Source: Aquabacterium sp. A7-Y
GTDB taxonomy: Bacteria; Pseudomonadota; Gammaproteobacteria; Burkholderiales; Burkholderiaceae_C
DNA length: 64,000 nt
Direction: 5' to 3'
Assembly (NCBI RefSeq): GCF_026153205.1
Contig: NZ_JAPFBW010000001.1
Location: forward strand, 340,380-404,379
The notes beneath the pieces were generated by a model. It was given only the letters and a program-made list of their open reading frames with translations. It was not told the origin of the DNA and ran no database searches. Both the position numbers and the translations under genes were made by a program. This document shows positions 44,988 to 53,011 of this stretch, piece by piece; the first letter of the stretch is position 1, and each line of letters opens with the position of its first letter.

Positions 44988-46703
44988 TTGCAACCCGCTG
45001 CTCCCGCCGAAGCTTTGCACGCCAGGTACTGGCCCAAGCGCCTGCCACGCCGGATCGCCGTGCCCGAGACCTCACTGTGGTTCAACCTGGAGGTGTCGGC
45101 ACGCCGCTATCCGGACAAGGATGCGGTGGTGTTTTTCGGCCGCACGATGAGTTATGCCGAGCTGCACCGCCAGGCGGAGTCGCTGGCCGGCTGGCTGCAG
45201 CAGAGCGCCGGCGTGAAGCGCGGCGACCGGGTGCTGCTCTACATGCAGAACTGCCCGCAGTACCTGGTGGCCTTCTACGCCATCCTGCGTGCCGACGCGG
45301 TGGTCGTGCCGGTCAATCCGATGAACCGCGCCGGCGAGTTCAAGCACTACATCACCGATGCCGGCGCCAAGGCCGCGATCTGCAGCGCCGAGCTGGCGTC
45401 CCAGGTCGATGCGGCCAACGAGGCGGTCGATGCCGCGGAGCGCCTGCAGCACCTGCTCGTGACCCGCTACGCCGACACGATGCCGGCGCAGTACGACGAT
45501 CCGGCCGACGCGCCGCCGGCGGCGATGGCCGAATGGCTCATGGCGGACCCGCCGCTGCCGGGCTGGGCGGTGCGCTGGCAGGACGCCCTCGCGCTCGGCC
45601 AGCAGCCGGGCCCGCATGAGGCCCGCGCCGGGGACCTGGCGGTGATGCCCTACACCTCGGGCACCACCGGACTGCCCAAGGGCTGCATGCACAACCACCG
45701 CAGCATCATGCACAACGCGATCGGCGGCGGCATGTGGGGGCAGTCGAGCGCCGAAGGCGTGGCGCTGGGCGTGGTGCCGCTGTTCCACATCACCGGCATG
45801 CAGTACTGCATGCACACGCCGATCTACAACGGCGCCACGGTGGTGCTGATGCCGCGCTGGGACCGCGAGCTGGCCGGCCGCCTGATCTCGCGCTACCAGG
45901 TCACGCACTGGACCTGCATCCCGACCATGATCATCGACCTGCTCGCCAGCCCCAACATGGCGAGCTTCGACCTCAGCAGCCTGCGCTATATCAGCGGCGG
46001 CGGGGCGGCGATGCCGCAGGCGGTGGCCGAGCGGCTGCATGCGCAGTACGGCCTGATGTTCTGCGAGGGCTACGGGCTGACCGAGACCGCCGCGCCCTCG
46101 CATGCCAATCCGCCCGAGCGGCCCAAGCTGCAGTGCCTGGGCATGCCTTTCCTGGGCGTTGAGTCGCGTGTCGTCGACCCGACGACGCTCGAGGCGCTGC
46201 CGCCCGGCGAGGTGGGCGAGATCGTGACCCACGGGCCGCAGGTGTTCCAGGGCTACTGGCGCAACCCGGAGGCGACCCGCGCGGCCTTCGTCGAGCTCGA
46301 CGGCAAGCCTTTCTTCCGTACCGGCGACCTGGGGCGCATGGACGAGGACGGCTACTTTTTCCTGACCGACCGCCTGAAGCGCATGATCAACGCGAGCGGC
46401 TTCAAGGTCTGGCCCGCGGAGGTCGAGGCGCTGCTCTACAAGCACCCTGATGTGCAGGAGGCCTGCATCATCGCGGCGCGCGACGCCTATCGCGGCGAGT
46501 CGGTGAAGGCGGTGGTGGTGCTCAAGGAGGCGGCGCGCGGCCGCGTCACCGAGGACCAGATCATCGAGTGGGCGCGCGGGCAGATGGCGGCCTACAAGTA
46601 CCCTCGCTCGGTGGAGTTCGTCGATACGCTGCCCAAGTCGGGCGCCGGCAAGGTGATGTGGCGCCTGCTGCAGGACCGCGAGAACGAGCGCCAGGCAAGC
46701 TGA
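44988..46703 (+). CDS. Long-chain/medium-chain fatty acid--CoA ligase
   Basis: This is a 571-residue acyl-activating enzyme that joins a fatty acid to CoA via an acyl-AMP. The P-loop YTSGTTGLPKG is intact, followed by GYGLTETA and the A8 hinge region FRTGDLGRMDEDGYFFLTDR, with the catalytic Lys near the end in SGAGKVMWRL. The start is uncertain. A TTG at 44988 has AGGAG six bases upstream and gives a family-like N-terminus; an in-frame ATG at 44934 would add 18 residues. The gene follows the hybrid kinase by 100 bases on the same strand and is probably a separate unit. Chain-length preference cannot be read from sequence. Confidence 0.9.
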   Translation: MQPAAPAEALHARYWPKRLPRRIAVPETSLWFNLEVSARRYPDKDAVVFFGRTMSYAELHRQAESLAGWLQQSAGVKRGDRVLLYMQNCPQYLVAFYAILRADAVVVPVNPMNRAGEFKHYITDAGAKAAICSAELASQVDAANEAVDAAERLQHLLVTRYADTMPAQYDDPADAPPAAMAEWLMADPPLPGWAVRWQDALALGQQPGPHEARAGDLAVMPYTSGTTGLPKGCMHNHRSIMHNAIGGGMWGQSSAEGVALGVVPLFHITGMQYCMHTPIYNGATVVLMPRWDRELAGRLISRYQVTHWTCIPTMIIDLLASPNMASFDLSSLRYISGGGAAMPQAVAERLHAQYGLMFCEGYGLTETAAPSHANPPERPKLQCLGMPFLGVESRVVDPTTLEALPPGEVGEIVTHGPQVFQGYWRNPEATRAAFVELDGKPFFRTGDLGRMDEDGYFFLTDRLKRMINASGFKVWPAEVEALLYKHPDVQEACIIAARDAYRGESVKAVVVLKEAARGRVTEDQIIEWARGQMAAYKYPRSVEFVDTLPKSGAGKVMWRLLQDRENERQAS

Positions 46704-46728
46704 TCAGCCGGACGCGACGGCCGGGCCG

Positions 46729-47697
46729 CTAGAAGCGCGAGCCCGGCTGCTCCAGGAAGGCCAGTTCGGCCGCCGTCGAGGGGCGGCCCAGCAGGACATT
46801 GCGATGCGGGAAGCGGCCGAAGCGCTCGATCACGCGACGGTGCCGGTGTGCGTAGTCCAGCGCCTCCGAGAGCGCCGGCGCATCGGCCGCCAGACGCGTG
46901 AACAGGCGCACGCTGTCGTCCTGGCAGGCCAGGTCCTCGGCATGCTGGAAGGGCATGTAGACGAACCAGCGCTCCACCGTGTTGAGCGTGCGGTCGGCGC
47001 CCCGCTGCACCAGGGCCCGGGCAGCCTCCAGCGCCAGCGCATCGCCCTCGAAGGAGCGCGGACTGTCGCGGAAGGTGTTGCGGGTGAACTGGTCGAGCAC
47101 GATGATGCGCGCCAGCGTGCCGTGGGTGGTCGCGTCCCACTCGCGCAGGCGGCCTTCCAGCGCGGCCTTGATCTGCGTGCCGAAGCGGCGCGCGATCTCG
47201 GCGTCGAAGGCCGGGTCCTTGCGGAACCAGACGCTGCGCACCTCGCCGTGCGGCGGCGCGCCCGCCGTGCCGAACCAGAAGTCCAGCACCTCCTGCGCGG
47301 TGCCGCCCGGCAGCACCACCATCTCGCGGTAGCCGGTGGCGCGGTCGTGCACGCGGCCCAGGCGGTGCTCGGGCAGGGCCAGCACCAGGGCCTCGACGGT
47401 GGTGCGCACCGTGCAGCCGGGGCAGACGTGGCCCCCGCACACGCGGCCCTCGGCGTCGGCCACGCTCATGTGGAGGTGGGCGCCCTCGGGCGTGAGCGTG
47501 CCGGCCAAGGTGAGCAGCTCGAGCTCGCCATTGAGCTGCTGGGGCTCGCCCTGGCCCGCCAGCCGCAGGCGTGCCGCGCTCAGGCTGCCCACCCCGCCGA
47601 GCACCTGCCCCGCGGACAAGCCGCGCTCGAGCAGGAAGCGATCGAGGCTGGCGCGCAGGTCTTCGCCGGGTGAGAGTCGCAGAGGCAGGGTGTACAT
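46729..47697 (-). CDS. Fusion of a PPC/DUF296 domain with a DUF924 domain
   Basis: This is a 322-residue protein made of two domains usually found apart. Residues 1-130 match the PPC (DUF296) fold, with a likely metal site in GAHLHMSVAD (His74, His76) and GGHVCPGC (His90). Residues 136-322 match DUF924, from EVLDFWFG through VWFRKDPAFDAEIARRFG, LDQFTRNTFRDSPRSF, YMPFQHAEDL and FGRFPHRNVLLGR to QPGSRF. The frame is continuous, with no junction stop or repeat. The ATG at 47697 is the natural PPC start. Functions of both domains are obscure (PPC is DNA-binding in plants, unclear in bacteria). It is convergent with the CoA ligase and divergent from the phytase-like remnant. Confidence 0.86.
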   Translation of the reverse strand: MYTLPLRLSPGEDLRASLDRFLLERGLSAGQVLGGVGSLSAARLRLAGQGEPQQLNGELELLTLAGTLTPEGAHLHMSVADAEGRVCGGHVCPGCTVRTTVEALVLALPEHRLGRVHDRATGYREMVVLPGGTAQEVLDFWFGTAGAPPHGEVRSVWFRKDPAFDAEIARRFGTQIKAALEGRLREWDATTHGTLARIIVLDQFTRNTFRDSPRSFEGDALALEAARALVQRGADRTLNTVERWFVYMPFQHAEDLACQDDSVRLFTRLAADAPALSEALDYAHRHRRVIERFGRFPHRNVLLGRPSTAAELAFLEQPGSRF

Positions 47698-47789
47698 CGC
47701 AAGGCCCTCGGAAATCGCTGCGACGATACCATCGCCGCCCTTCATGCCGCTGTCATGCGTCCCCGGCAGCATCGCGGCCTCTGTGCTCG

Positions 47790-48323
47790 GCCAGCCGGCT
47801 GCTGGCGCTGGACCGCGACAGCGGCGAGGCGGTCGCGGAGTACGTCTACGTGAGCGACGCGGTGAGCGCGGCGCCGCAGCCCGGCAGCGGCTTCGCCACC
47901 AACGGCCTGGTCGAGCTGCTGCACGTGCCGGGCTCCGACGACCTGCTGCTGGCGGTCGAGCGTTCCTTCTCGGAGGGCGTGGGCAACAGCATCAAGCTCT
48001 ATCTGGCGCACCTGGATGGTGCGACCGACGTGCTGGGCATCGACAGCCTGCAGGGCCGCAGCTACGCCTCCGTGCAGAAGGAACTGCTGCTCGACCTCGG
48101 CAGCCTGGGCGTCGCGCTGGACAACATCGAGGGCCTCACCTGGGGCCCGTCCATCAACGGCAGGCAGACCCTGGTGCTGGTGGCCGACAACAACTTCGCC
48201 AGCACCCAGGTGACGCAATTCCTCGCCTTCGAGGTGACGCCGGTGCCGGAGCCCGAGACCTATGCCCTGACGCTGGCCGGCCTCGCCGCGGTCGCGCTGG
48301 CGACGCGGCGCCGCCGCGGCTGA
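47790..48323 (+). pseudogene. 5'-truncated esterase-like phytase-family protein with PEP-CTERM tail
   Basis: About 178 codons of clear coding sequence match the C-terminal half of the 'esterase-like activity of phytase' family: SRLLALDRDSGEAV, LLLAVERSFSEGVGNSIKLY, LDNIEGLTWGPSINGRQTLV and NNFASTQVTQFLAFEV. It ends in a PEP-CTERM sorting tail, VPEPETYALTLAGLAAVALA then Arg-rich. The N-terminal half and signal peptide are missing: upstream, in the same frame, are only non-coding-like residues, and the next gene starts divergently at 47697. There is no obvious start codon with a ribosome-binding site. It is most likely a deletion remnant. If PEP-CTERM sorting works in this organism, an exosortase gene must lie elsewhere. 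Confidence 0.65.
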
Positions 48324-48324
48324 C

Positions 48325-48603
48325 TCAGGCCGCGAGCAGGGTCTGGGTCTCGGGATGGCGCTGCATGTACTGGCGCGCGTAGGAGCACAGAGGCCGGACC
48401 TTCAGACCCCGGGCCGCGGCGTGATCGAGTGCAGCGTGGATGAGCGCAGCGGCGATGCCGCGGCCTTGCAAGAGCTCGGGCACCCGGGTGTGCGTGAGGC
48501 TCATCACGCCGTCCTGCAGCTCGTAGTCGGCCTCGCAGAGCTGGCCCTCGACCCGGGCTTCAAAACGGCTGCTCTCCGGTGTGTGAATGACGTCGACATG
48601 CAT
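48325..48603 (-). CDS. Small GNAT-type N-acetyltransferase (COG2388-like)
   Basis: This 92-residue protein matches the mini-GNAT (YjdJ/COG2388) family, with ARVEGQLCEADYELQDGVMS, the acetyl-CoA loop LLQGRGIAAALIHAALDHA and the end GLKVRPLCSYARQYMQRHPE. These are normally 85-100 residues, so the gene is full length. An AAAGG site lies upstream of the ATG at 48603. It is convergent with the phytase-like remnant, with one base between the stops. The substrate is unknown. Confidence 0.88.
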   Translation of the reverse strand: MHVDVIHTPESSRFEARVEGQLCEADYELQDGVMSLTHTRVPELLQGRGIAAALIHAALDHAAARGLKVRPLCSYARQYMQRHPETQTLLAA

Positions 48604-48808
48604 GGAAGAGGCCTTTCGGCAGGGCGGGGCAGGGAGCCCCGAAGTCTGGCTGACCCTTGGCGGGCGTCGAGGTTCCGCGGGGCCCCGACAGCGGCCTGCT
48701 GACAGCGTGCCGTCAGCAGGAGCGACGGGCGGCTCGGGCCGAGCGCGGCAGCGCCGGCACCATCGGCGCTGCCGCGCGGTGCGGCCACCGAACCCGGAGG
48801 AAAAAGTC

Positions 48809-49225
48809 ATGTCCAGTTCCAACCCCAGCATCCTGTCCCACGTTTCCATCGGCAGCAACCACTTCGACCGTGCCGTGGCCTTCTACGACGCGGTGCTCGC
48901 GACCCTGGGCTGCCGGCGGGTGATGTCCGTCCCCGGCGCAGCGGCCTGGGGCCGCGAGTACCCCGAGTTCTGGGTGCAGCAGCCGATCGACGGCAAGCCG
49001 GCCGGCGTCGGCAACGGCGTGCACTTCGCCTTTTTCGCGCATGACCCGGCGCAGGTGCGCGCTTTCTGGGACGCGGCCCTGGCCGCCGGGGCGAGCGGCG
49101 ACGGCGAGCCCGGGCCCCGGCCCCACTACGGCCCGGCCTACTACGGCTGTTTCGTGCGCGACCTCGACGGCCACAAGATCGAAGCCACGTTCTGGGACAC
49201 GAGCGTGGACGGCGGCCACCCCTGA
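48809..49225 (+). CDS. VOC family (glyoxalase/bleomycin-resistance fold) protein
   Basis: This 138-residue protein has the paired beta-alpha-beta-beta-beta VOC fold. Conserved patterns include LSHVSIGSNHFDRAVAFYDAVLATLG, GNGVHFAFFAHDPAQVRAFW and YYGCFVRDLDGHKIEATFW, which supply His and Glu metal ligands. A GGAGG site precedes the ATG by about eight bases. It resembles glyoxalase-like proteins of unknown substrate, probably dimeric and cytoplasmic. It is divergent from the small GNAT gene. The 205-base gap between them holds the VOC ribosome-binding site and no other gene. Confidence 0.92.
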   Translation: MSSSNPSILSHVSIGSNHFDRAVAFYDAVLATLGCRRVMSVPGAAAWGREYPEFWVQQPIDGKPAGVGNGVHFAFFAHDPAQVRAFWDAALAAGASGDGEPGPRPHYGPAYYGCFVRDLDGHKIEATFWDTSVDGGHP

Positions 49226-49357
49226 GGTCGGCGCGCGGCTTGCTTCCATCGGAAGGGAACATCCCGGCCGGTGCGCCGTCCAAGCACGATACGGCGCAAG
49301 AGACCCGCGCCGCCGCCGCTGCGCATCGGCCGCGCGGCTGGCCGATGGAGGCGACCG

Positions 49358-49717
49358 ATGACCGAGCTTGCAACTACCACCCCAACGCGGCGCGCCCCGC
49401 CGCTGCGCTTTCGCACGCTGCTGTACCGTTACTGGTTTTTCGCCTGGTTGTTTCGGGATGTCGGGCGCGGCTCGCTGTTTGAGCGGGCGGCTGCCTGGCG
49501 CCACAATCAGGAGCAGGCGCGCTGGCTGCCGACCTACATGCGGCGCTGGCTGGTGACCGGGCTGGTCGCCTTCGCGGCGGGCGCGGCGATCGAGCAGCTG
49601 GGCGGCGCGGCGCTGCTGGCGAGCGTCTTTTTCGTGCCCTCGGCGATCGCTGTGCCGATCAACGCGATGATAGGCGCGGCCTGGTTGGGACTGAAGCTGC
49701 TGCCCGCCCCCGGCTGA
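49358..49717 (+). CDS. Small membrane protein, function unknown
   Basis: This is a 119-residue protein with an amphipathic, Arg-rich N-terminal half (YRYWFFAWLFRDVGRGSLFE) and two probable membrane helices (about 65-83 and 86-110). A GGAGG site lies upstream of the ATG at 49358. I do not recognise the family; similar short proteins are common in Burkholderiales. It is flanked by VOC and SGNH genes on the same strand with gaps of 132 and 62 bases, so a shared transcript is possible. Confidence 0.65.
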   Translation: MTELATTTPTRRAPPLRFRTLLYRYWFFAWLFRDVGRGSLFERAAAWRHNQEQARWLPTYMRRWLVTGLVAFAAGAAIEQLGGAALLASVFFVPSAIAVPINAMIGAAWLGLKLLPAPG

Positions 49718-49779
49718 ATGCGCTCACCCGCCCGGGTCCCGGCGCTTGCCGGTGCCGATCCGATCTGGAGTTTTCCCTC

Positions 49780-50508
49780 ATGCCCCTGTTGACGCGACTT
49801 GCTTGCCTCGCCGTGGGCGCCGGCCTGTGCTATCTGCTGGCCGCGCGGGCGGGCGCCCAGGAAGCCACGCCCGAAGCCGCGCTCACGCGCAGCGTCAGCC
49901 CGCTCGGCAGCGCGCTGGCTTCGCCGTGGGACGAGAGTTTCGCGGCCTTCGAGCGGGCCGACCGCGACCGCCCGCCGCCGCCCGGCGGCGTGGTCTTCGT
50001 GGGCAGTTCCTCGATCCGGCTCTGGGGCGGCCTGGAGCAGCAGTTCGAGCTGCCGCCGGTGGTGCTCAAGCGTGGTTTCGGCGGCTCGACGATGCGCGAC
50101 TGCGCCGAGCATGTGCAGCGCCTGGTGATGCCCTACAAGCCGAGGCTGGTGGTGGTCTATGCCGGCGACAACGACCTCGCGCAGGGGCGCACGCCCGAGC
50201 AGGTGCTGGCCAGCTTCGAGGCCTTCGTCGCAGCGGTGCGGCGCGAACTGCCCGAGACCCGCATCGCCTACGTCTCGATCAAGCCCAGCCCCTCGCGCAG
50301 CCGGCTGCTGGAGCAGGCGCGGCGCACCAATGCGCTGATTGAGCTGTACAGCCGCCGCGCGGAGGCGGTGGACTACATCGACGTCTTCTCCGCCATGCTG
50401 GGCCCCGACGGGCAGCCGCGGCCGGAGCTTTTCGCGGCCGACGCGCTGCACCTCAACGAGGCGGGCTACAGCCTCTGGAAGACGGTCATCGGCGCACACC
50501 TGCACTGA
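49780..50508 (+). CDS. Exported SGNH/GDSL-family hydrolase
   Basis: This is a 242-residue protein with a signal peptide (about 1-26, LLTRLACLAVGAGLCYLLAARAGA split by small residues). The four SGNH blocks are visible: catalytic Ser in FVGSSSIRLW, Gly in KRGFGGSTM, Asn in YAGDNDLA, and Asp/His in FAADALHLNEAGY. It is thus a periplasmic esterase or lipase-like enzyme. Its 3' end overlaps the convergent OpgC-type acyltransferase gene by 43 bases. SGNH hydrolases and membrane acyltransferases often act on the same glycans, so a functional link is possible. Confidence 0.92.
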   Translation: MPLLTRLACLAVGAGLCYLLAARAGAQEATPEAALTRSVSPLGSALASPWDESFAAFERADRDRPPPPGGVVFVGSSSIRLWGGLEQQFELPPVVLKRGFGGSTMRDCAEHVQRLVMPYKPRLVVVYAGDNDLAQGRTPEQVLASFEAFVAAVRRELPETRIAYVSIKPSPSRSRLLEQARRTNALIELYSRRAEAVDYIDVFSAMLGPDGQPRPELFAADALHLNEAGYSLWKTVIGAHLH

Positions 50509-51653
50509 TCACGACGGTGAGCGGCCGGGCCGGCCGCCGCTTGCGGGCGCGCCGGGCGCCACCGGCCGAGCACCGGCATCACCCTCGCCACCACCCACAG
50601 CAGGCAGAAGACCACCGCCAGCAGCGCCGCGTCGAGCAGCGCGGGGCGCTGCGCGGGGTTGCCGCCGAACAGGGCCAGCACCGCCAGCACGAACACCAGG
50701 TGGGCGTTGAAAACGCTCAACGAGGCCTGGCCCAGCGATTCCAGGTAGCGCGGTCGCGGCAGCGAGCTCGCCCACAGGGGGCCGTAGTGCATCACCACCA
50801 CCAGCAGCGCGAACAGGTTGATCAGGCGCAGCGGGCCCAGGCGCCACTTGTCGAACAGCAGGTTGAGCGTCGCGTCGGCGCCGAAGGCCTGCTGGCCCAC
50901 CAGGTGGCGCCAGACCAGGCAGAGCCCCGCGATGGTCAGCGCGGTGCGCAGCATCCAGCGGGGGAAGCCGGCTGGCAGCAGCGGGCCGTCGGCGCGGGTC
51001 GAGCCCATCCACAGGCCCAGCACCCAGAGGAACTGCCAGGCCGGCAGCACGAAGGAGCCGCTGTCCTCCAGCCGCACCGGCCAGCCGGCATGTCGCACGG
51101 CGAGACCGTGCAGGGCGGCGGTGAGGTCGAACTGCGACAGCAGCCACAGCAAGACGCTGCCCGCGAGGATCGCGTGCCAGCCGTATCGCAGGCCGTGCGC
51201 CAGCAGCCAGGCGCTGGCCAGCAGGAACAACACGTACATCGGCAGCACGTCGAGCAGGGCCGGCTGGTAGAGCAGGGCGAGCGCAGCCGCCAGCGCCGCC
51301 CGCGGCTGCTCCAAGAAGTAGCCGGTCAGATGGGTGAGCTCAGGCTGGCCGCGCCGCTGGGCCAGCTCCGCGAAGCCGAAAAACAGCAGCAGGAGCAAGC
51401 CCAGCTGGCAGAGGTAGACCGTGAGGGCGCGGTGCCGCAGTCCCTCCTGCATGGCCTGCAGGCCGGAGCACCGTGCTCGCCGGGTGTAGACCAGCCCGGC
51501 CATGAAACCCGAGAGCAGCACGAAACCCTCGGCCGCCGAGACGAAGCCGAAGGTGTGGCCAAGCGGATAGGACAGGCGTGTGGGCAGGTGCGTGAGCGTC
51601 ATCAGCACCAGCATCAGCCCGCGCAGCGCATCCAGCTCCCAGCGTCTCGACAT
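50466..51653 (-). CDS. OpgC-domain membrane acyltransferase
   Basis: This is a 395-residue inner-membrane protein with about ten hydrophobic segments. It matches the OpgC C-domain family (succinyl transfer to osmoregulated periplasmic glucans), with RRWELDALRGLMLVLMTLTH, TFGFVSAAEGFVLLSGFMAGL and FDKWRLGPLRLINLFALLVV. The ATG at 51653 begins the normal RxWELDxLRG motif. The gene is preceded by a 189-base gap before ProQ. Its 3' end overlaps the SGNH hydrolase gene by 43 bases in convergent orientation. The last 25 residues are Arg/Ala-rich and unlikely to be folded. The true acceptor glycan is unknown. Confidence 0.9.
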   Translation of the reverse strand: MSRRWELDALRGLMLVLMTLTHLPTRLSYPLGHTFGFVSAAEGFVLLSGFMAGLVYTRRARCSGLQAMQEGLRHRALTVYLCQLGLLLLLFFGFAELAQRRGQPELTHLTGYFLEQPRAALAAALALLYQPALLDVLPMYVLFLLASAWLLAHGLRYGWHAILAGSVLLWLLSQFDLTAALHGLAVRHAGWPVRLEDSGSFVLPAWQFLWVLGLWMGSTRADGPLLPAGFPRWMLRTALTIAGLCLVWRHLVGQQAFGADATLNLLFDKWRLGPLRLINLFALLVVVMHYGPLWASSLPRPRYLESLGQASLSVFNAHLVFVLAVLALFGGNPAQRPALLDAALLAVVFCLLWVVARVMPVLGRWRPARPQAAAGPAAHRRDQCRCAPMTVFQRL

Positions 51654-51842
51654 CTCCGGCTCCCTGGCATCCTGGGCGCCGGGCCGCGGCTCCGGGCTGG
51701 AGCCGCGCGCGGGGCGCCTGTGCATTCACAGGAAAACCGGGCAGGCGCTGTACCCGGAACAGGGTGTCCGACACACCCTTGCCGTGTTGTCCGACAGGGG
51801 CCGGCGCAGCGTGCGGGCGCACACCGCGCGGTCGGGCAGGAC

Positions 51843-52913
51843 TCAGTGGTCCTGGGGCGGCTGCGCGCCGGCCGGGGGTACAGGCCGGTCTTGCGCGGGC
51901 TCGCTCGCGGCAGGGAGGTCGGTGGGAGGCGGCGCCTCGGCCGGCTGTTTCGGCGCGGCTTGCGCGCCCGGCCCGGCGCGTTCGGCGCGGGGCGGCCGGT
52001 CACCTTGCGCGGGACGCTCGCCGCGCGGTGGACGCTCGCCCTGCGCCGAGCGTTCGCCCCGCGCAGGCCGGTCGGCTTGTCCGGCACGCTCGCCGCGTGG
52101 CGGGCGATCCGCCGGCCCCTGGCGCTCGCCGCGCGGCGGGCGCTCGCCCTGCTGGGCGGGACGATCCCCGCGCGGCCGGTCGGCACGCTGGCCTTGCCGC
52201 GGACCCCGTTCGCCCTCCTGGCGACGGGCACCCGGGCCGCGCTCCTGCTGTCCCCGCTCGCGGTCGCGCGGCGGCGGGCCGAAGCGCACGCCGGCCTCGC
52301 GCAGCAGGCGCTCCAGTTGCACCGGGTGCATGCGTTTCTGGTTCGCATAGGCGACCAGGTTGTTCTCGGCCGCGCGGAAGCCGGCCACCAGCTCGGTCTG
52401 GAACTGCTGGCGTTCGCTGCGCTCGCGGCGGGCCAGCTCGAGCTGCTCGTCCAGCCCGGCCGGGTCGATGCCCTTGAGCGCGCAGAAGTTCTCGCGGGTC
52501 AGCGTGGTGCCTTCGAAGTCGCGCAAGAGGCCGGCGCGGAAGTTGCGCTGTTCCTGCTCCTGCTGGCGCCGGGCGTCGCCCTGCGAGCGGCGCTGGCTCA
52601 ACGTGTCGTTCGCCAGCTTGCGGTGTTCCTCGCTCAACTCGGCGACCGGCTGGCCGTCGAGGTCGTAGCGGTGCGTGCCGGCGGCGACCGCACGCAGATA
52701 GGCGTCGCTCATCGTGTAGCGGCGCAGGAAGGCCGACAGCGACTGCTTCGGAAAGAGGCCGGGCGTGCGCTCCTGGATGTCCACCTGGATGCGCAGCTTC
52801 AGCGGTTTCGGTTTGCCTGCGAACAGGGCGGGAAAGTGTTCCCGCAGCAGCGCGGCGCAGGCGGGAACGGTCATGGCCTCCGGGGAGGCGGCAGGCTTGT
52901 CTTGCGGGTTCAT
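51843..52913 (-). CDS. proQ: ProQ/FinO-family RNA chaperone with long repeat-rich basic tail
   Basis: This is a 356-residue RNA-binding protein. The FinO/ProQ domain (about 14-120) has LLREHFPALFAGKPKPLKLR, IQERTPGLFPKQSLSAFLRR and YLRAVAAGTHRYDLDG. A helical linker follows, and then from about residue 220 a disordered tail of Arg-Gly-Glu-Pro repeats such as RPPRGER and RPARGER with interspersed Asp and Gln. Typical ProQ is about 230 residues, so the tail is unusual and could bind RNA or condense with it. The ATG at 52913 is taken as start. It is followed upstream by an Hsp70-like gene in the same orientation, 96 bases away. Confidence 0.92.
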   Translation of the reverse strand: MNPQDKPAASPEAMTVPACAALLREHFPALFAGKPKPLKLRIQVDIQERTPGLFPKQSLSAFLRRYTMSDAYLRAVAAGTHRYDLDGQPVAELSEEHRKLANDTLSQRRSQGDARRQQEQEQRNFRAGLLRDFEGTTLTRENFCALKGIDPAGLDEQLELARRERSERQQFQTELVAGFRAAENNLVAYANQKRMHPVQLERLLREAGVRFGPPPRDRERGQQERGPGARRQEGERGPRQGQRADRPRGDRPAQQGERPPRGERQGPADRPPRGERAGQADRPARGERSAQGERPPRGERPAQGDRPPRAERAGPGAQAAPKQPAEAPPPTDLPAASEPAQDRPVPPAGAQPPQDH

Positions 52914-52974
52914 CCGGTGTGTCGGGTTCTCGGTTGCGGTGCGTATTGTGAGGCCCCCCGCCGCGCGCTGCATC

Positions 52975-53011
52975 CCCCGCGGCCCGCGAAGGGTCGCCGG
53001 GGATGTTTTTT
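52975..53011. terminator. GC-rich hairpin with T-run, after the Hsp70-like gene
   Basis: The stem CCCCGCGGCCC (52975-52985) pairs with GGGTCG-C-CGGGG (52991-53002) with one bulge. Six Ts follow at 53006-53011 on the plus strand. The nearest genes are on the minus strand, for which the hairpin has no T-run but lies just after the Hsp70 stop. It may end Hsp70 transcription weakly, or terminate plus-strand antisense transcripts. Confidence 0.4.
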
